Source of the DNA: Lachnospiraceae bacterium
GTDB taxonomy: Bacteria; Bacillota; Clostridia; Lachnospirales; Lachnospiraceae
Direction: 5' to 3'
DNA: 64,000 nucleotides
NCBI GenBank assembly: GCA_017527205.1
Contig: JAFXQK010000075.1
Span: 1 to 64,000 of the forward strand
Shown here piece by piece: positions 9,465 to 19,266 of this stretch. Under the pieces are notes generated by a model. That model was not told the DNA's origin. It worked only from the letters and a program-made list of their open reading frames with translations, and did not search any database. The stretch's first letter is position 1. Each line of letters begins with the position of its first letter. The position numbers were made by a program, and so were the translations under genes.

Positions 9465-10448
9465 ATGAATAAGAGGCGGATTTGGCTTAGTAGAATATTC
9501 TCTATGATAGTCGTATTTGCTTTATTATTGGGCTCGCGGGCGAAGGCAATTGATGGCTCTGATCAGGCTGCGGCGGAGAATGAATCAACGGGTTTTGTTA
9601 TAGATAGCAGACGAATGGTCCGCGTGAATAAGGAAGATGCCACAATGGCGGGAGTCTTTGTCGAAGAGGGACCGCTGAAGTTTGAAAACTGCGACGGCAT
9701 TTATTGTCTTGAGTTAAGGGATTATTCCGAGGACTATTTCAACAAGGAAAAGTACACCTATATGGAAAAGCCAGGGGCGAAGCGTTACGCATACGTCAGG
9801 ATTGAAGACGGGTTTTTTGAGGAAAAATTAAATCATCAGGATTATTTCACCGTGAAGTGTACGGACGAGGGAGAGACGCTGGAAGGAGAGAATGAGGACG
9901 GAAAAGCGGCTAAGGTGCACGTGTTGAAGCTGTCCTTTAGTGAGAACCTTTCGGAATCAGGAATTTTAGGCAGGGAAGACGCCATTTTGAATGCGTCTGG
10001 TTACGTGGTCAAGTTTGTGGGAGACAGTGACTTCCTGAAGGAAAGCTTTACCATGGGAATCTATGAATTTAAGATTCTCTCCTCGTCGCATGAGGCATAT
10101 CAGGGGAAAAAGATCCTGATCCTTTGCCCAAAGGACTTTGCCGAATTTCTGGAAGAAAACAGTCTGGGGCTGGAACTTCGAGGCATCCGTTGTTATGACG
10201 GCATGGAGCATCAGGGAAACCGGCTCTGGTCCATCGTTTCAGCGGTCACCCTGGACTATGACAACGTCGGCGTAGAAACAAAGGATGACTTGATGGAATG
10301 GTATGGAGACGGGGTGCTTGTTGACGAAACGGGCGGATTAAGAATATCCCGTCCAGTGATAATCGTTGGAATTATAGTGTTGCTGGCTTTGGGAGAGGGA
10401 TGCTTTCTTGTGATCAAGAAGGCTGCTTCCAAGAAAAAGAAGGGTTGA
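9465..10448 (+). CDS. Exported membrane-anchored protein of the ABC-2 cassette
   Basis: ATG 9465 follows AGGGGAGG at 9448-9455. The 327-residue product has a cleavable or anchoring N-terminal signal (residues about 8-28), an extracellular region of about 260 residues and a C-terminal membrane helix (VIIVGIIVLLALGEGCFLV) ending in a lysine-rich cytoplasmic tail. I do not recognise the extracellular domain. It is the first gene of a tight run with ABC transporter genes, which suggests an accessory subunit or a substrate of the transporter. Confidence 0.75.
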   Translation: MNKRRIWLSRIFSMIVVFALLLGSRAKAIDGSDQAAAENESTGFVIDSRRMVRVNKEDATMAGVFVEEGPLKFENCDGIYCLELRDYSEDYFNKEKYTYMEKPGAKRYAYVRIEDGFFEEKLNHQDYFTVKCTDEGETLEGENEDGKAAKVHVLKLSFSENLSESGILGREDAILNASGYVVKFVGDSDFLKESFTMGIYEFKILSSSHEAYQGKKILILCPKDFAEFLEENSLGLELRGIRCYDGMEHQGNRLWSIVSAVTLDYDNVGVETKDDLMEWYGDGVLVDETGGLRISRPVIIVGIIVLLALGEGCFLVIKKAASKKKKG

Positions 10449-10462
10449 GGAGGCGAGGTTGG

Positions 10463-11305
10463 ATGCTGTCACTGATTGCAAGGGAAGTCATCTGGATGAT
10501 GAGAAAAAAGTCCTTTAAGCTCGTCTTTTGGGGAATGCTCCTCTGGGTGACGTTTAATTACGTTCAAGTCCTTCTTAGGTATTGGGGAACAGACGTCTCC
10601 GTTCTTCCAGGGGGCATGGAATTTCGATTGGCTTCCACGTATGATTTTAACTGGATGCCGTTGCTGACGGAGATTTTTCCCTTTGTCCTTGTTCTTCCGG
10701 CGGCTTTTTCCTTTTTGAACGACGAGGACGCGGGAACCTCCGTATATTTGAAGGCGCGATTGGGACAAGGGAAATACTATCTGATGAGAATTATGACCAT
10801 TTTCTGCGCCACGTTTCTGGCATTTGCCGTTCCGCTGCTTTTGGAGGTTCTTTTGTTCCTTGTGGCGTTTCCAGGCGGAAGGATAGGGGACGTCAGTAAT
10901 GTTTCACCATACCTTAAGGGACATGCATATGAAAACATGTTGTTTCATGAAGTATATTATTTCGGTGACATACCCTATGCCATTTTTGGCGCTTTGACGT
11001 GGGGCGTTACCGCTGCGATTTTGGCCTGCTTTGCGGCGGCCGTCTCCACATGGGGGCTGAAACTGAAGGTAATTCTTTTTCTGCCTGCATATCTTTTGCT
11101 GAACGGGATTAGCCTTCTTGGACAGGCTTTCGCCCTTCCCTTTGACACGGGGTACTGGTCTTACCTGATCTATTATGACGCAAATAAGAAAAGCGCGGCA
11201 GGGTTTCTTGGCGTGCAGGCGGTTCTCCTGATCCTTACGGCGGTGCTATTATACGTCAGGATCAAGGCGAACGAACAAAGGGGGTGGCCGCATGGGGAAA
11301 GCTGA
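10463..11305 (+). CDS. ABC-2 type membrane permease
   Basis: ATG 10463 has GAGGAGG at 10447-10453. The 280-residue protein has an N-terminal cytoplasmic stretch, then about six hydrophobic helices, including residues 22-45, a segment near FPFVLVLPAAFSFL, and a final LLILTAVLLYVRI. The layout fits ABC-2 exporter permeases (two permeases plus one ATPase). It overlaps the next gene by 14 bases, consistent with an operon. Its partner permease is the 12682 gene and its likely motor the 12017 ATPase. Confidence 0.8.
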   Translation: MLSLIAREVIWMMRKKSFKLVFWGMLLWVTFNYVQVLLRYWGTDVSVLPGGMEFRLASTYDFNWMPLLTEIFPFVLVLPAAFSFLNDEDAGTSVYLKARLGQGKYYLMRIMTIFCATFLAFAVPLLLEVLLFLVAFPGGRIGDVSNVSPYLKGHAYENMLFHEVYYFGDIPYAIFGALTWGVTAAILACFAAAVSTWGLKLKVILFLPAYLLLNGISLLGQAFALPFDTGYWSYLIYYDANKKSAAGFLGVQAVLLILTAVLLYVRIKANEQRGWPHGES

Positions 11306-12020
11306 GAAAATCGCGCTGGTCATCCTGCTGGCCTTTGGGATAGTGTTTGGACTAATTTTTCGCATCTCTCTGACGGACAAGACGCAGGGGACGCGCCTTG
11401 ATGGATTTTTTGTCGCTGAATTTCCAGCAGTGGAGAACCTGCGTGAAGACGGAAGCAGTGCGCGGGATTATTTTGAAGAATATGCCAAATCCATTCAGGA
11501 GGAGCTGGATGCAGCAGAATTTCTGATCACTTGCGTTCCCACGGGGAACGTCAAATATGACGCTGGATGCGTTACGACAAAGGTGAGGGTTACTTCCGTC
11601 ATAAGGGGCGATGGGATTGCCGCAGGTGACGTGATTCGCGTATACAGGAGTGGTTGGGGAGTTAATTACTTTACGGGAGAAGATCGCGTTGACCTTGGCT
11701 TCTCCACCTTCCTGCTTGGAGGCTCGGAATGGCTGCTTTTTCTTTCGGAACGAATGGACGTAAATGAAAAGAGGTTTGGACGGGTATATGCCATTCCGGA
11801 CCTTACGATACTTCCCGCATTCTGCCTTGAAGAGCAAGCGAAGGTCACCATAAAACCAGACGGCAGGGACAATTCTACCTACGTGCCTTTGGAACCGCTA
11901 AAGGACAATGAGTTTTTAGCGGCATCGGATGAAACGATGGAAGGCATGCTGGAATACAAACGACTGATCATGGAAAGGCATGCACCGGAAATTGGTGTGG
12001 GCAGGGATGCAACGGAATGA
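11292..12020 (+). CDS. Signal-anchored exported protein of the ABC-2 cassette
   Basis: The 242-residue product has one N-terminal hydrophobic helix (IALVILLAFGIVFGLIF) and then a beta-rich soluble region. It contains TTKVRVTSVIRGDGIAAGD and a later WLLFLSERMD, a pattern seen in small secreted beta-barrel-like domains, but I cannot assign a family. The overlaps with the genes on both sides (14 and 4 bases) place it in the ABC operon. It could be an extracellular accessory subunit. Confidence 0.7.
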   Translation: MGKAEKIALVILLAFGIVFGLIFRISLTDKTQGTRLDGFFVAEFPAVENLREDGSSARDYFEEYAKSIQEELDAAEFLITCVPTGNVKYDAGCVTTKVRVTSVIRGDGIAAGDVIRVYRSGWGVNYFTGEDRVDLGFSTFLLGGSEWLLFLSERMDVNEKRFGRVYAIPDLTILPAFCLEEQAKVTIKPDGRDNSTYVPLEPLKDNEFLAASDETMEGMLEYKRLIMERHAPEIGVGRDATE

Positions 12021-12685
12021 GGCTGGAAGCTGTCAAAATAGGAAAAACCATAAAGGGAAGGGAAGTGCTGAAGGACGTAACGCTAAGCCTTCAGTCTGGC
12101 AACATTTACGGCTTTGTGGGACCGAACGGTTCAGGAAAGACCATGCTTTTTAGGGCGCTGTCGGGCCTGATGAAGCCAACCGCTGGAAGGGTACTTCTGG
12201 ATGACAGGGAGCTTCACGTGGATTTTGATGTCCTTCCAAGCATGGGAATCGTTTTGGAAAACGCCGGGCTTTACCCTGAAAAGACGGGACTACAGAACCT
12301 GCAGTATTTGGCAGGCTTAAGGAAACGGGTGGGGGACAAGGAAATCAGGGAAGCCATTCAAAGGGTGGGACTTGACCCTGAAGACAAAAGAACCTATCGA
12401 AAGTATTCCCTCGGCATGAAACAGAGAATCGTGATTGCACAGGCAATCATGGAAGTACCGGACGTATTGTTTTTGGATGAACCGTGCAATTCCCTTGATG
12501 AGGAAGGCGTGGAAAGAATACGGAAAATCATTCGCGAGGAAAAGGACAGGGGGGCGTTGATCCTGCTGGCGAGTCACGTGCGCGAGGACATGGAGCTTCT
12601 TGCTGACGAGGTTTATGAAGTCAGGGAGGGACGGGTTACCTTAAGGATCACGGAAAAGATTCCCATGAAGGGAGAAATGTCATGA
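12017..12685 (+). CDS. ABC transporter ATP-binding protein
   Basis: The 222-residue protein carries a complete nucleotide-binding domain: Walker A GPNGSGKT (residues about 36-43), the signature YSLGMKQR, Walker B VLFLDEP and an H-loop histidine in LLASH. It is the short ATPase type used by ABC-2 exporters such as bacteriocin or antibiotic efflux systems. The ATG overlaps the upstream gene and its own stop overlaps the next ATG (ATGA), so the permeases and ATPase are probably made in fixed ratio. Confidence 0.93.
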   Translation: MRLEAVKIGKTIKGREVLKDVTLSLQSGNIYGFVGPNGSGKTMLFRALSGLMKPTAGRVLLDDRELHVDFDVLPSMGIVLENAGLYPEKTGLQNLQYLAGLRKRVGDKEIREAIQRVGLDPEDKRTYRKYSLGMKQRIVIAQAIMEVPDVLFLDEPCNSLDEEGVERIRKIIREEKDRGALILLASHVREDMELLADEVYEVREGRVTLRITEKIPMKGEMS

Positions 12686-13506
12686 GGGATTTGTTGAAGC
12701 TGGTAGCGAAAGCCCTTGTATTTGGCGTGCTGGTTCTTTTTGCATGTGGAATTGCTGACATGTGGCAGGATTTTTCAGCAGTCAGGCTGCTTGTGCGCCA
12801 ATCCTTTGGCATGGAGGAGTTTTCCGTGCAAATGCTGGGACTGATTGGCACGAAGTTTTTGGCACTATTTTATTTTGAAATTGCCGAAGGAAACGGCATT
12901 TACAGTCACTTTGGCACGGCAAGCGTCTATTACTTTAGCCGTCAGATGAAGAAAGGGCGCTGGTATGCAGTCGAGTGCGGAAAGCTTATGCTAAAGTGCG
13001 TGATCTTTTCAGGCATTTACCTTGGAACCGCAGGAACCATTCTTTCCCTGGCGAGGGGTGGAATTGAGGAAGGGTATTTCGTGCTTTTGGCATATCAGAC
13101 GATTATCCTTTCCCTGTGGCTGTATTTTAACTGCTTGTTGATGAATGCGCTTGCGCTTCTGACTAACGGGGTGACGGGAGTTTTCGCGGTTTTGGCCTTG
13201 CAGGCAGCGGAGATTGGACTGCTTACGCTTGCTGCCTCGAACGGGCCGATTCCGATTTTCTGGATGGTGCCTAAAGCGGAGCTGGCAGCGCACGTGACGG
13301 TTATGAAGCTGAATCCCGCATTTCACCTGTTTTTAGGATGGCATTCGGGGGACTTTAGAGTCCTTGACGCATTGGAGACCGCGTATCATCCGCTCATTAA
13401 CTTACATGCGTGGGAGAGCGTTTGCTATTTTCTTGTGCTTAGCATAGCAGCCACCATATTCGGGCTTTTTTCCGTAAAAACAGAAGTTATGTTGTTGAAG
13501 GGATAA
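12682..13506 (+). CDS. ABC-2 type membrane permease, second subunit
   Basis: The 274-residue product has about six membrane helices, beginning with residues 8-30 (ALVFGVLVLFACGIADMW) and ending with FLVLSIAATIFGLF. It starts by a 4-base overlap with the ATPase gene. It is the last gene of the cassette. Bases 13507-13599 contain a TATAAT near 13543 and the ribosome site of the next lipoprotein, so transcription may restart there. Confidence 0.78.
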   Translation: MRDLLKLVAKALVFGVLVLFACGIADMWQDFSAVRLLVRQSFGMEEFSVQMLGLIGTKFLALFYFEIAEGNGIYSHFGTASVYYFSRQMKKGRWYAVECGKLMLKCVIFSGIYLGTAGTILSLARGGIEEGYFVLLAYQTIILSLWLYFNCLLMNALALLTNGVTGVFAVLALQAAEIGLLTLAASNGPIPIFWMVPKAELAAHVTVMKLNPAFHLFLGWHSGDFRVLDALETAYHPLINLHAWESVCYFLVLSIAATIFGLFSVKTEVMLLKG

Positions 13507-13599
13507 TGTCTTCTGACTAGAAACTTGGTGGATATCAAAACATATATAATCATTAATGTGACAACGGCAGGTTCGTGAGCAGGGGAGGTGTTTGGCGGC

Positions 13600-15942
13600 A
13601 TGAAAGGGAGAAAGGAAAGCGGGTTATTCCTATGCGTCTGTATCGCATTGGTCATGACGTTTGGCGGCTGCGGGGGGAAGCGGGAAGCAGTAGCGGATGA
13701 TCTGTCGGTCCCGACAGAGGAGACCCAGACATTTCATTTTTTGGAAGCTGAAGGTGAAGACAAGGCTGACAACAGGGTTGACGACCTTCGTGCCGTCATA
13801 AACCTTCCTATCAGGACGAAGGCGGATGAATCGCAGACGCCCATCAATTACGTCGGACATTTTGTTTTGGGGGAGAACGGAGGCGGGAGGTTCTTCTTTT
13901 ATTATCAGGAAGAAGGGGGGCGTTCCAAACACCTTTGGACGGAAATAAGCGGCATCACGGCGGATGGGGAGGAGTATTACGTAAAGCTTCCCAATCCCTG
14001 GCAGGGGGATCCGGACCGCCTTTTCACGGACATGAGCGCGACTTCGGGAGGGGACGGCTACGTTGCCAAGCAGGAAATGCGGAAAGAGGAGGCTGATGAC
14101 GGCGATGAGGCTGCGAAGATAGGGGAGAGATGGCTGTACCGGCTGGACAAAAACTTTCAGATCCAAAGCTGCGTTCAGGCACGGATTGATTCGGAACATC
14201 CAATGTCAGAATTCATTGAGGACGGAAACGGTTACTTTCACGTTTTGACCAGTCACGTCGATTATTCAGATCCGGTGAGCGCCGCGCTGGGCGAATGGGA
14301 TTACTACGTGCTTTCCCCGGACGGAGAAACGGTTTTTGAAAGTAGCCTGGAGAATCAGGGTCGCCTGTACGCGTACGGGGAAGGGAAAGTGTGCGTGTCC
14401 GACCAGCAGCCGGCGGACACCGTGGACAGGCCGAAGGGACGACGATTTTACCGCTACGATCCGGAGCGGAATGATTTGGTCGAGCTTGCCGTGTCGAAGG
14501 AAGAAACAGTGCAAAAAAGGATGAGCAGCATCATTCTGGACGCGGCGCCCATCAGCGAGAACCGCATTGCGTGGTGTACCCATGCCGGAATTTTCGTTTA
14601 CGACAGGGAAATCGGAAAGTCGGAAAATGTCTACAAGTGGTCAAACCACGGGATCAACGTGGTAACGTTGGGCTGGCGTTGCTTTCGCGTGACGAAGGAC
14701 GGAAGGTTTGAGCTCATATACTATGACGGGAAGGAATACAATTACCTGCAGCTGGAACCGACGGGGGAAAAGGAGGAACTGTCGACCATAACGCTTGCCG
14801 TCACCCCGGAAAACAAAAGCGTTTACGATACGGTGGCGACGCTGTTTCAGAAGCATTATCCTTCCTATGCCGTGGAGGTGAGGGATGACTACGACCAGAC
14901 AAGCCTTTTGACCTGGCTTGGCGCAGGAAAGGGCCCCGTGCTGGTTGACACGGGGCTCATGGGGCTCGATTCCCTTGAGAAGCTGTGGCAGCCCATGGAC
15001 GGATTTCTGGAACAGACGGGACTCGAGGGGGAAATCTATCCAGAGGTCCTTGAACTGGGGAAAATAGGGGACGTCACGTACGGCCTGGCGCGGGATTTTC
15101 GCATCGAGACGCTTTTGGTTCCTGCGGCGGGTCCTTCCGACTGGGACTACGATGGATTTCTGGACGCGCTGGAAGGCTTCAGTGGAGCAGCCTTTACCTA
15201 TGGATACCTGGAGACGGAGGGCGACATGAGGGACAGGTTTTTTGAGACGTTAAAGAACGGTTACAATGACACCTATTTTTGGGACGGGGACGGGACGACC
15301 GTCTTCGGCACGGCGAAATTTGACCGCGTCCTGCGTCTTTCCGAAAAAGCGGCAAGCTGTCCGCCGGCGGAGGGCGGAAGGGCGCTGAAGGAACGCAAGG
15401 CGTTCTGTGAGCATTACGACCTTCTCTTTCCGTGGGACGTCCTCCGCCTTCGAGGGAGGCTGGAGAAGAACGGTGAGAAGGCCGTCGGTTATCCAACGGG
15501 GAGTGGCGCAAGACACCTTCTCGTTGCGCCGTCGGTCATCGCGATGCGTTCCACGGCAACGGACGAGGAAAAGAAGATCGCCTACACGTTTTTAAGGTTC
15601 ATGCTGTCCGGGGAAGCATACGAGGCAGCGCCAAGCAACATGTTCCCGGTGCGCATGGATCAGTTTGGGCACATGCTTGACCTTTTTGAGATGACGGAAA
15701 AAAGCCTGAAGGAAAACGGAACCTACGATGCGGAGGTTTATCCCGAAATTCACAGGGAAGAGGACGCGGCTTTTTTTGAGGAACTGATGAAGAATTCGGT
15801 TGCAAAGGTTCCCTTTCCTGCCGGGTTAGAGGCAATTTTTGACGAGGAATTCGGGGAATACCTGAGCGGAACCGTCAGCGGCAAGGCTCTTTCGGAACAC
15901 CTAAAAAGCAGGGTTTGGTTATATCAGGAGGAACAAAAGTAG
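13600..15942 (+). CDS. Large lipoprotein: propeller-like plus solute-binding-like domain
   Basis: The 780-residue product starts at ATG 13600; the SD-like run AGGGGAGGTG lies at 13581-13590. The lipobox is FGGC. It is the closest paralogue of the 1129 protein along its whole length: DNRVDDLRAVINLPI, GPVLVDTGLMG, DGFLEQTGL, GPSDWDYDGFLDALEGF and YPTGSGARH all recur in order. The solute-binding-like half begins near residue 395, and the tail is KSRVWLYQEEQ. Codon use is clearly more GC-rich than in the 3687 gene, so the paralogues may not have shared the same recent history. Confidence 0.82.
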   Translation: MKGRKESGLFLCVCIALVMTFGGCGGKREAVADDLSVPTEETQTFHFLEAEGEDKADNRVDDLRAVINLPIRTKADESQTPINYVGHFVLGENGGGRFFFYYQEEGGRSKHLWTEISGITADGEEYYVKLPNPWQGDPDRLFTDMSATSGGDGYVAKQEMRKEEADDGDEAAKIGERWLYRLDKNFQIQSCVQARIDSEHPMSEFIEDGNGYFHVLTSHVDYSDPVSAALGEWDYYVLSPDGETVFESSLENQGRLYAYGEGKVCVSDQQPADTVDRPKGRRFYRYDPERNDLVELAVSKEETVQKRMSSIILDAAPISENRIAWCTHAGIFVYDREIGKSENVYKWSNHGINVVTLGWRCFRVTKDGRFELIYYDGKEYNYLQLEPTGEKEELSTITLAVTPENKSVYDTVATLFQKHYPSYAVEVRDDYDQTSLLTWLGAGKGPVLVDTGLMGLDSLEKLWQPMDGFLEQTGLEGEIYPEVLELGKIGDVTYGLARDFRIETLLVPAAGPSDWDYDGFLDALEGFSGAAFTYGYLETEGDMRDRFFETLKNGYNDTYFWDGDGTTVFGTAKFDRVLRLSEKAASCPPAEGGRALKERKAFCEHYDLLFPWDVLRLRGRLEKNGEKAVGYPTGSGARHLLVAPSVIAMRSTATDEEKKIAYTFLRFMLSGEAYEAAPSNMFPVRMDQFGHMLDLFEMTEKSLKENGTYDAEVYPEIHREEDAAFFEELMKNSVAKVPFPAGLEAIFDEEFGEYLSGTVSGKALSEHLKSRVWLYQEEQK

Positions 15943-15957
15943 GCAAAGCGCTTTTGA

Positions 15958-16920
15958 CGGAATGCGAATGCAAATAAGAGTCCGCTTCATGACAGACAGA
16001 CGTCAAGCATGGAGGTGCTTCCTTTTGATTATTATGAGAGCTGCCTGTTTTTTCCGAAATACTCTCCCACGCAGAAGCTGATCGCATATGGCATCCTGGG
16101 AGGAGTTCCCAGGTATCTGGAAGCGTTTGATGATCAGGGCTCGATAGAGGAAAACATAGCGAAGGCAATCATTCGTAAAGGTGCTTATATGAACGAAGAA
16201 CCATCCAATCTCTTGAGGGCGGAGCTTCGGGAGCCGAATGTGTATAACAGCATTTTGAGTGCGATAGCCAACGGGCGAAATAAGGTATCGGAAATATCTG
16301 ATTATCTGCATGAAGAAAAAAGCAAGGTGTCTAAGTATCTTGTGGTTCTTCAGACAATGCGACTTGTTAAAAAGATCGTTCCGTGTGGGGAAGATGCGAG
16401 CAGTCGCAAGGGTATCTATAGGTTAACGGATAACTTTTTTCGTTTCTGGTTTCGATATGAGTTTACGAATAATGCATATTACGAAATGCTAGGTGCCAGC
16501 GCAGCATCGGAAGAAATCATGAGCGGAATCTCTGATTACATGGGAGAAGCATTCGAGGGAATATGCAAGGAGTATTTTATTCGTCAGGCAAAACAAGGGA
16601 AATTGCCTTTTGTTCCTTATAAGATTGGAAAGTGGTGGGGGAACAATCCTTGCATTAAGGCTGAGGATGACGTTGACATTCTTATGATAGACAAAACGGG
16701 GAAGAAGGGCGTGTTCGTGGAATGCAAGTTCAGAAATTCGAAAATGCCTCACAAAGAGTACGAAGATCTAAAGAATGCGATGTTGGCTTTTCCGCGCATT
16801 GAGGAGAAGTACATGTATTTTGTCAGCAAGTCGGGGTATGAAGACTCCGTAATAAGGCATGCAGCGGAAGACGGAGCAATCCTGCTTGGACTGGAAAACT
16901 TGTTTGAAAATCAAGAATAA
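15958..16920 (+). pseudogene. 5'-truncated archaeal-type ATPase (DUF234 family)
   Basis: Proteins of this family are about 450-470 residues: an AAA-type P-loop ATPase, a winged helix, and a C-terminal PD-(D/E)XK-like DUF234 domain. Here the frame lacks the P-loop entirely. The family block SPLxxR(R/Q)T can be read in frame just upstream of ATG 16009, which shows that coding sequence was cut rather than that the gene starts there. What remains includes YGILGGVPRYL, a winged-helix region (SEISDYLHEEKSKVSKYL) and the nuclease-like core DVDILMIDK...FVECKF. No ribosome site precedes 16009. It may still yield a 303-residue protein, but not an ATPase. Confidence 0.78.
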
Positions 16921-16988
16921 TAACATGCTTGTGTTATGCAGGTTGGTAATGATTGACACAAGGAACTTTGAAATTTGAGGAAATTGCG

Positions 16989-19238
16989 ATGGTCAAAAAA
17001 TGGTTTGGCATGGTCATCCTTGCGGTGTTTATCCTCCTGAATGGTTGCGGTGTGCCGAAAGGCGAGGATAAAAAAGGAAACATAGAAAAAGGGGAATATC
17101 ACTGGAGCGAAGGGCCGGCAAAGGTCATCACTTTGTCTTCGGAAAAGGAGTTCCTTGAAGAAAAACGGCTGACCGTAAACTGGGAATCAGAATACATCAT
17201 GACGAAGGATGCCGTTTGGAAATTAATTGCGGCGATGAATGAGGCAAAGGAAAGGAAGCAGTATTACATTTTTTATTCCATCACGGAAGAAAAATGGGGC
17301 ATGTTGGACGCGGGAGCAGGGACAACAAAAGACGGAAGAAACTATGACTTTTTAAGCATGCCATTTGCATCCGTTACGGGTGAAGCATACGCAGTTATTA
17401 ATCAGGAGAAGGAAGGGAAAGGCATTGCAGGCACTTCTTCTAAGGGCGTTGGGGAATACATAGGTTCCGTTGCAACAGGTTTTACCAGTAACAATGTAAA
17501 AATGACATTGGGAAGGGATGGAAAGGTATACGAATGGATTAATTCAGGGGACACCGTTTACCTGTGTGACGCAAAAACAAATGTCGCCAAGTTACATTGC
17601 CTTGATGACGGAAATGAGGTCACGGCAGAAGGATGGATCATTGGCGCGGCTCAAAAGGACGACGCGGAAGGAATTCAATTTTACGGGATGGACAGGGAAC
17701 GGAAGCCTGCCATGTGGGACGCTGACGGAAACAGAATTCCAGCATCCTTTCCGGAGGATTTGACCGCACCGGAATATTATGCCGTTTATGAGGGGAATGG
17801 GGGTCTGCTGTTTTGTGACAGGTATGGTCTCTGGGAATCCGCGGAAGAAGGATACAGGTGCCTGTTTTCTTTTATGGAGAACGGATATTTGTTCGATTCT
17901 ATATTGGGGATGGTGCTTGCCGGTGAAAATGACCTGCGAATTCTCATGAGCACGGACGGTATGCCGGCTGTGCTTTTGTATGACCTTTCAAAGAAGGATC
18001 TGCGGCTGGAGAAAAAGGAACTGGTGCTTGCGGCCTGCATGCCAAACGCCGCCTTTAATCGCATGGTGGCGGACTTTAACGGAAGGGATCATGAGTATTA
18101 CGTCACCGTAAGACTCCCCGAGAAGGGGGAAGATCAGGAGAGCTTTCGGAGGCGCATTCAGCTGGAACTCACGGCTGGCAAGGGCCCTGACCTGTTGGAA
18201 GAAAGCGTTCTTTTTGACGTGAATTCAATGATCAGCAAGGGGCTCATAAAATGTCTGGAGGAATCGGAATTCAAAGACCTGGGGTGTCTGCCTTCCTGCC
18301 TGGAGACGGGAAAGAGCGGTGACGGATTATACGGCATTCCGTATGATTTTAGCCTTGATTTTGTCGCATGGCGCAAGGAGGAGATCGGCGTTGGAGAAAC
18401 GCTTACGGTGGACAAAATGATAAGGCAGATGCAGGCTTCCCAAAGGGAAGTATTGGACGCATCCTGCTCGGCGTTGGAAATAGTGACGAAGTATGCCCTG
18501 CGGGATGAATCTAACACGGATTACATAGACTGGCAACAGGGAAAGAGCAAGCTCTCCGGACAGGCCTTTCTGGATCTTTTGGCGTTTGCGAAGGAGCATG
18601 CGGCAGACGACTTGGATTATGAGGAGGCAAGCCGCATTGCCTTCGCCATGAGTCCGCGAAGCGGCATTTTTACGCTTTCTGATTTTGGCAGGCTGACTGA
18701 GTGCCTGGGTGATTATGTGATTTTGGGCTATCCCAGAAATGACGGAAAGGGCATTTACGTTTGGACAAACAAGATCTACGTGAACGACCGAAAAGAAGCG
18801 GCGGAGGGAGCAGTGCGATTCCTGAAATACTTAATCAGCGAAAGGGCACAGGCTTTATACGTCTCCCATGACGTGACGGGCGACGCGGAAAGAAAGATGG
18901 ATGAAAACGGGTTGTTTGTCAACAAAATGGCCCTGTTTCCCGTGAATCGCTCTGCGCTGGAGAAAATGATCAATGAAGAAGACGGTAATCAGCCAGAAAA
19001 TCAGTTTGTCATGGATTCCGGTAAGGTGATTTATTTAAAACAACCGCTTTCCTCCAAACAGATAAGCGAATTTTGGAACATGGTGGATCAGGCGATTCCC
19101 GCGAACTACAAAATATCGCGGGCAAAGGGAATGATTTCTGAGGAACTGGAACCCTATTTTGAAGGACAAATTACCGCGCGGGAAGCGGCGGAAAAACTGG
19201 ATAAGCGCCTTCAGTTGTACTTGGATGAGAACAGGTAA
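16989..19238 (+). CDS. Large lipoprotein: propeller-like plus solute-binding-like domain
   Basis: ATG 16989 has TGAGGA at 16976-16981; the lipobox is LNGC and the mature protein is about 730 residues. Residues about 40-335 form the beta-rich half. The solute-binding-like half starts near residue 340 and has ELTAGKGPDLLEES, YGIPYDFSLDF, VILGYPRNDGKG and a tail KRLQLYLDENR. This half is closer to the single-domain 3687 protein and to the tail fossil at 3440 than to the 1129/13600 pair, so the array holds at least two sublineages. Confidence 0.8.
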   Translation: MVKKWFGMVILAVFILLNGCGVPKGEDKKGNIEKGEYHWSEGPAKVITLSSEKEFLEEKRLTVNWESEYIMTKDAVWKLIAAMNEAKERKQYYIFYSITEEKWGMLDAGAGTTKDGRNYDFLSMPFASVTGEAYAVINQEKEGKGIAGTSSKGVGEYIGSVATGFTSNNVKMTLGRDGKVYEWINSGDTVYLCDAKTNVAKLHCLDDGNEVTAEGWIIGAAQKDDAEGIQFYGMDRERKPAMWDADGNRIPASFPEDLTAPEYYAVYEGNGGLLFCDRYGLWESAEEGYRCLFSFMENGYLFDSILGMVLAGENDLRILMSTDGMPAVLLYDLSKKDLRLEKKELVLAACMPNAAFNRMVADFNGRDHEYYVTVRLPEKGEDQESFRRRIQLELTAGKGPDLLEESVLFDVNSMISKGLIKCLEESEFKDLGCLPSCLETGKSGDGLYGIPYDFSLDFVAWRKEEIGVGETLTVDKMIRQMQASQREVLDASCSALEIVTKYALRDESNTDYIDWQQGKSKLSGQAFLDLLAFAKEHAADDLDYEEASRIAFAMSPRSGIFTLSDFGRLTECLGDYVILGYPRNDGKGIYVWTNKIYVNDRKEAAEGAVRFLKYLISERAQALYVSHDVTGDAERKMDENGLFVNKMALFPVNRSALEKMINEEDGNQPENQFVMDSGKVIYLKQPLSSKQISEFWNMVDQAIPANYKISRAKGMISEELEPYFEGQITAREAAEKLDKRLQLYLDENR

Positions 19239-19266
19239 ATGAGATTAGTAAATGAGATTTATTTCG

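Noticed and set aside
16953..16958. TTGACA as -35 for the 16989 gene
   Set aside because: No -10 element lies at the right distance before the start codon.
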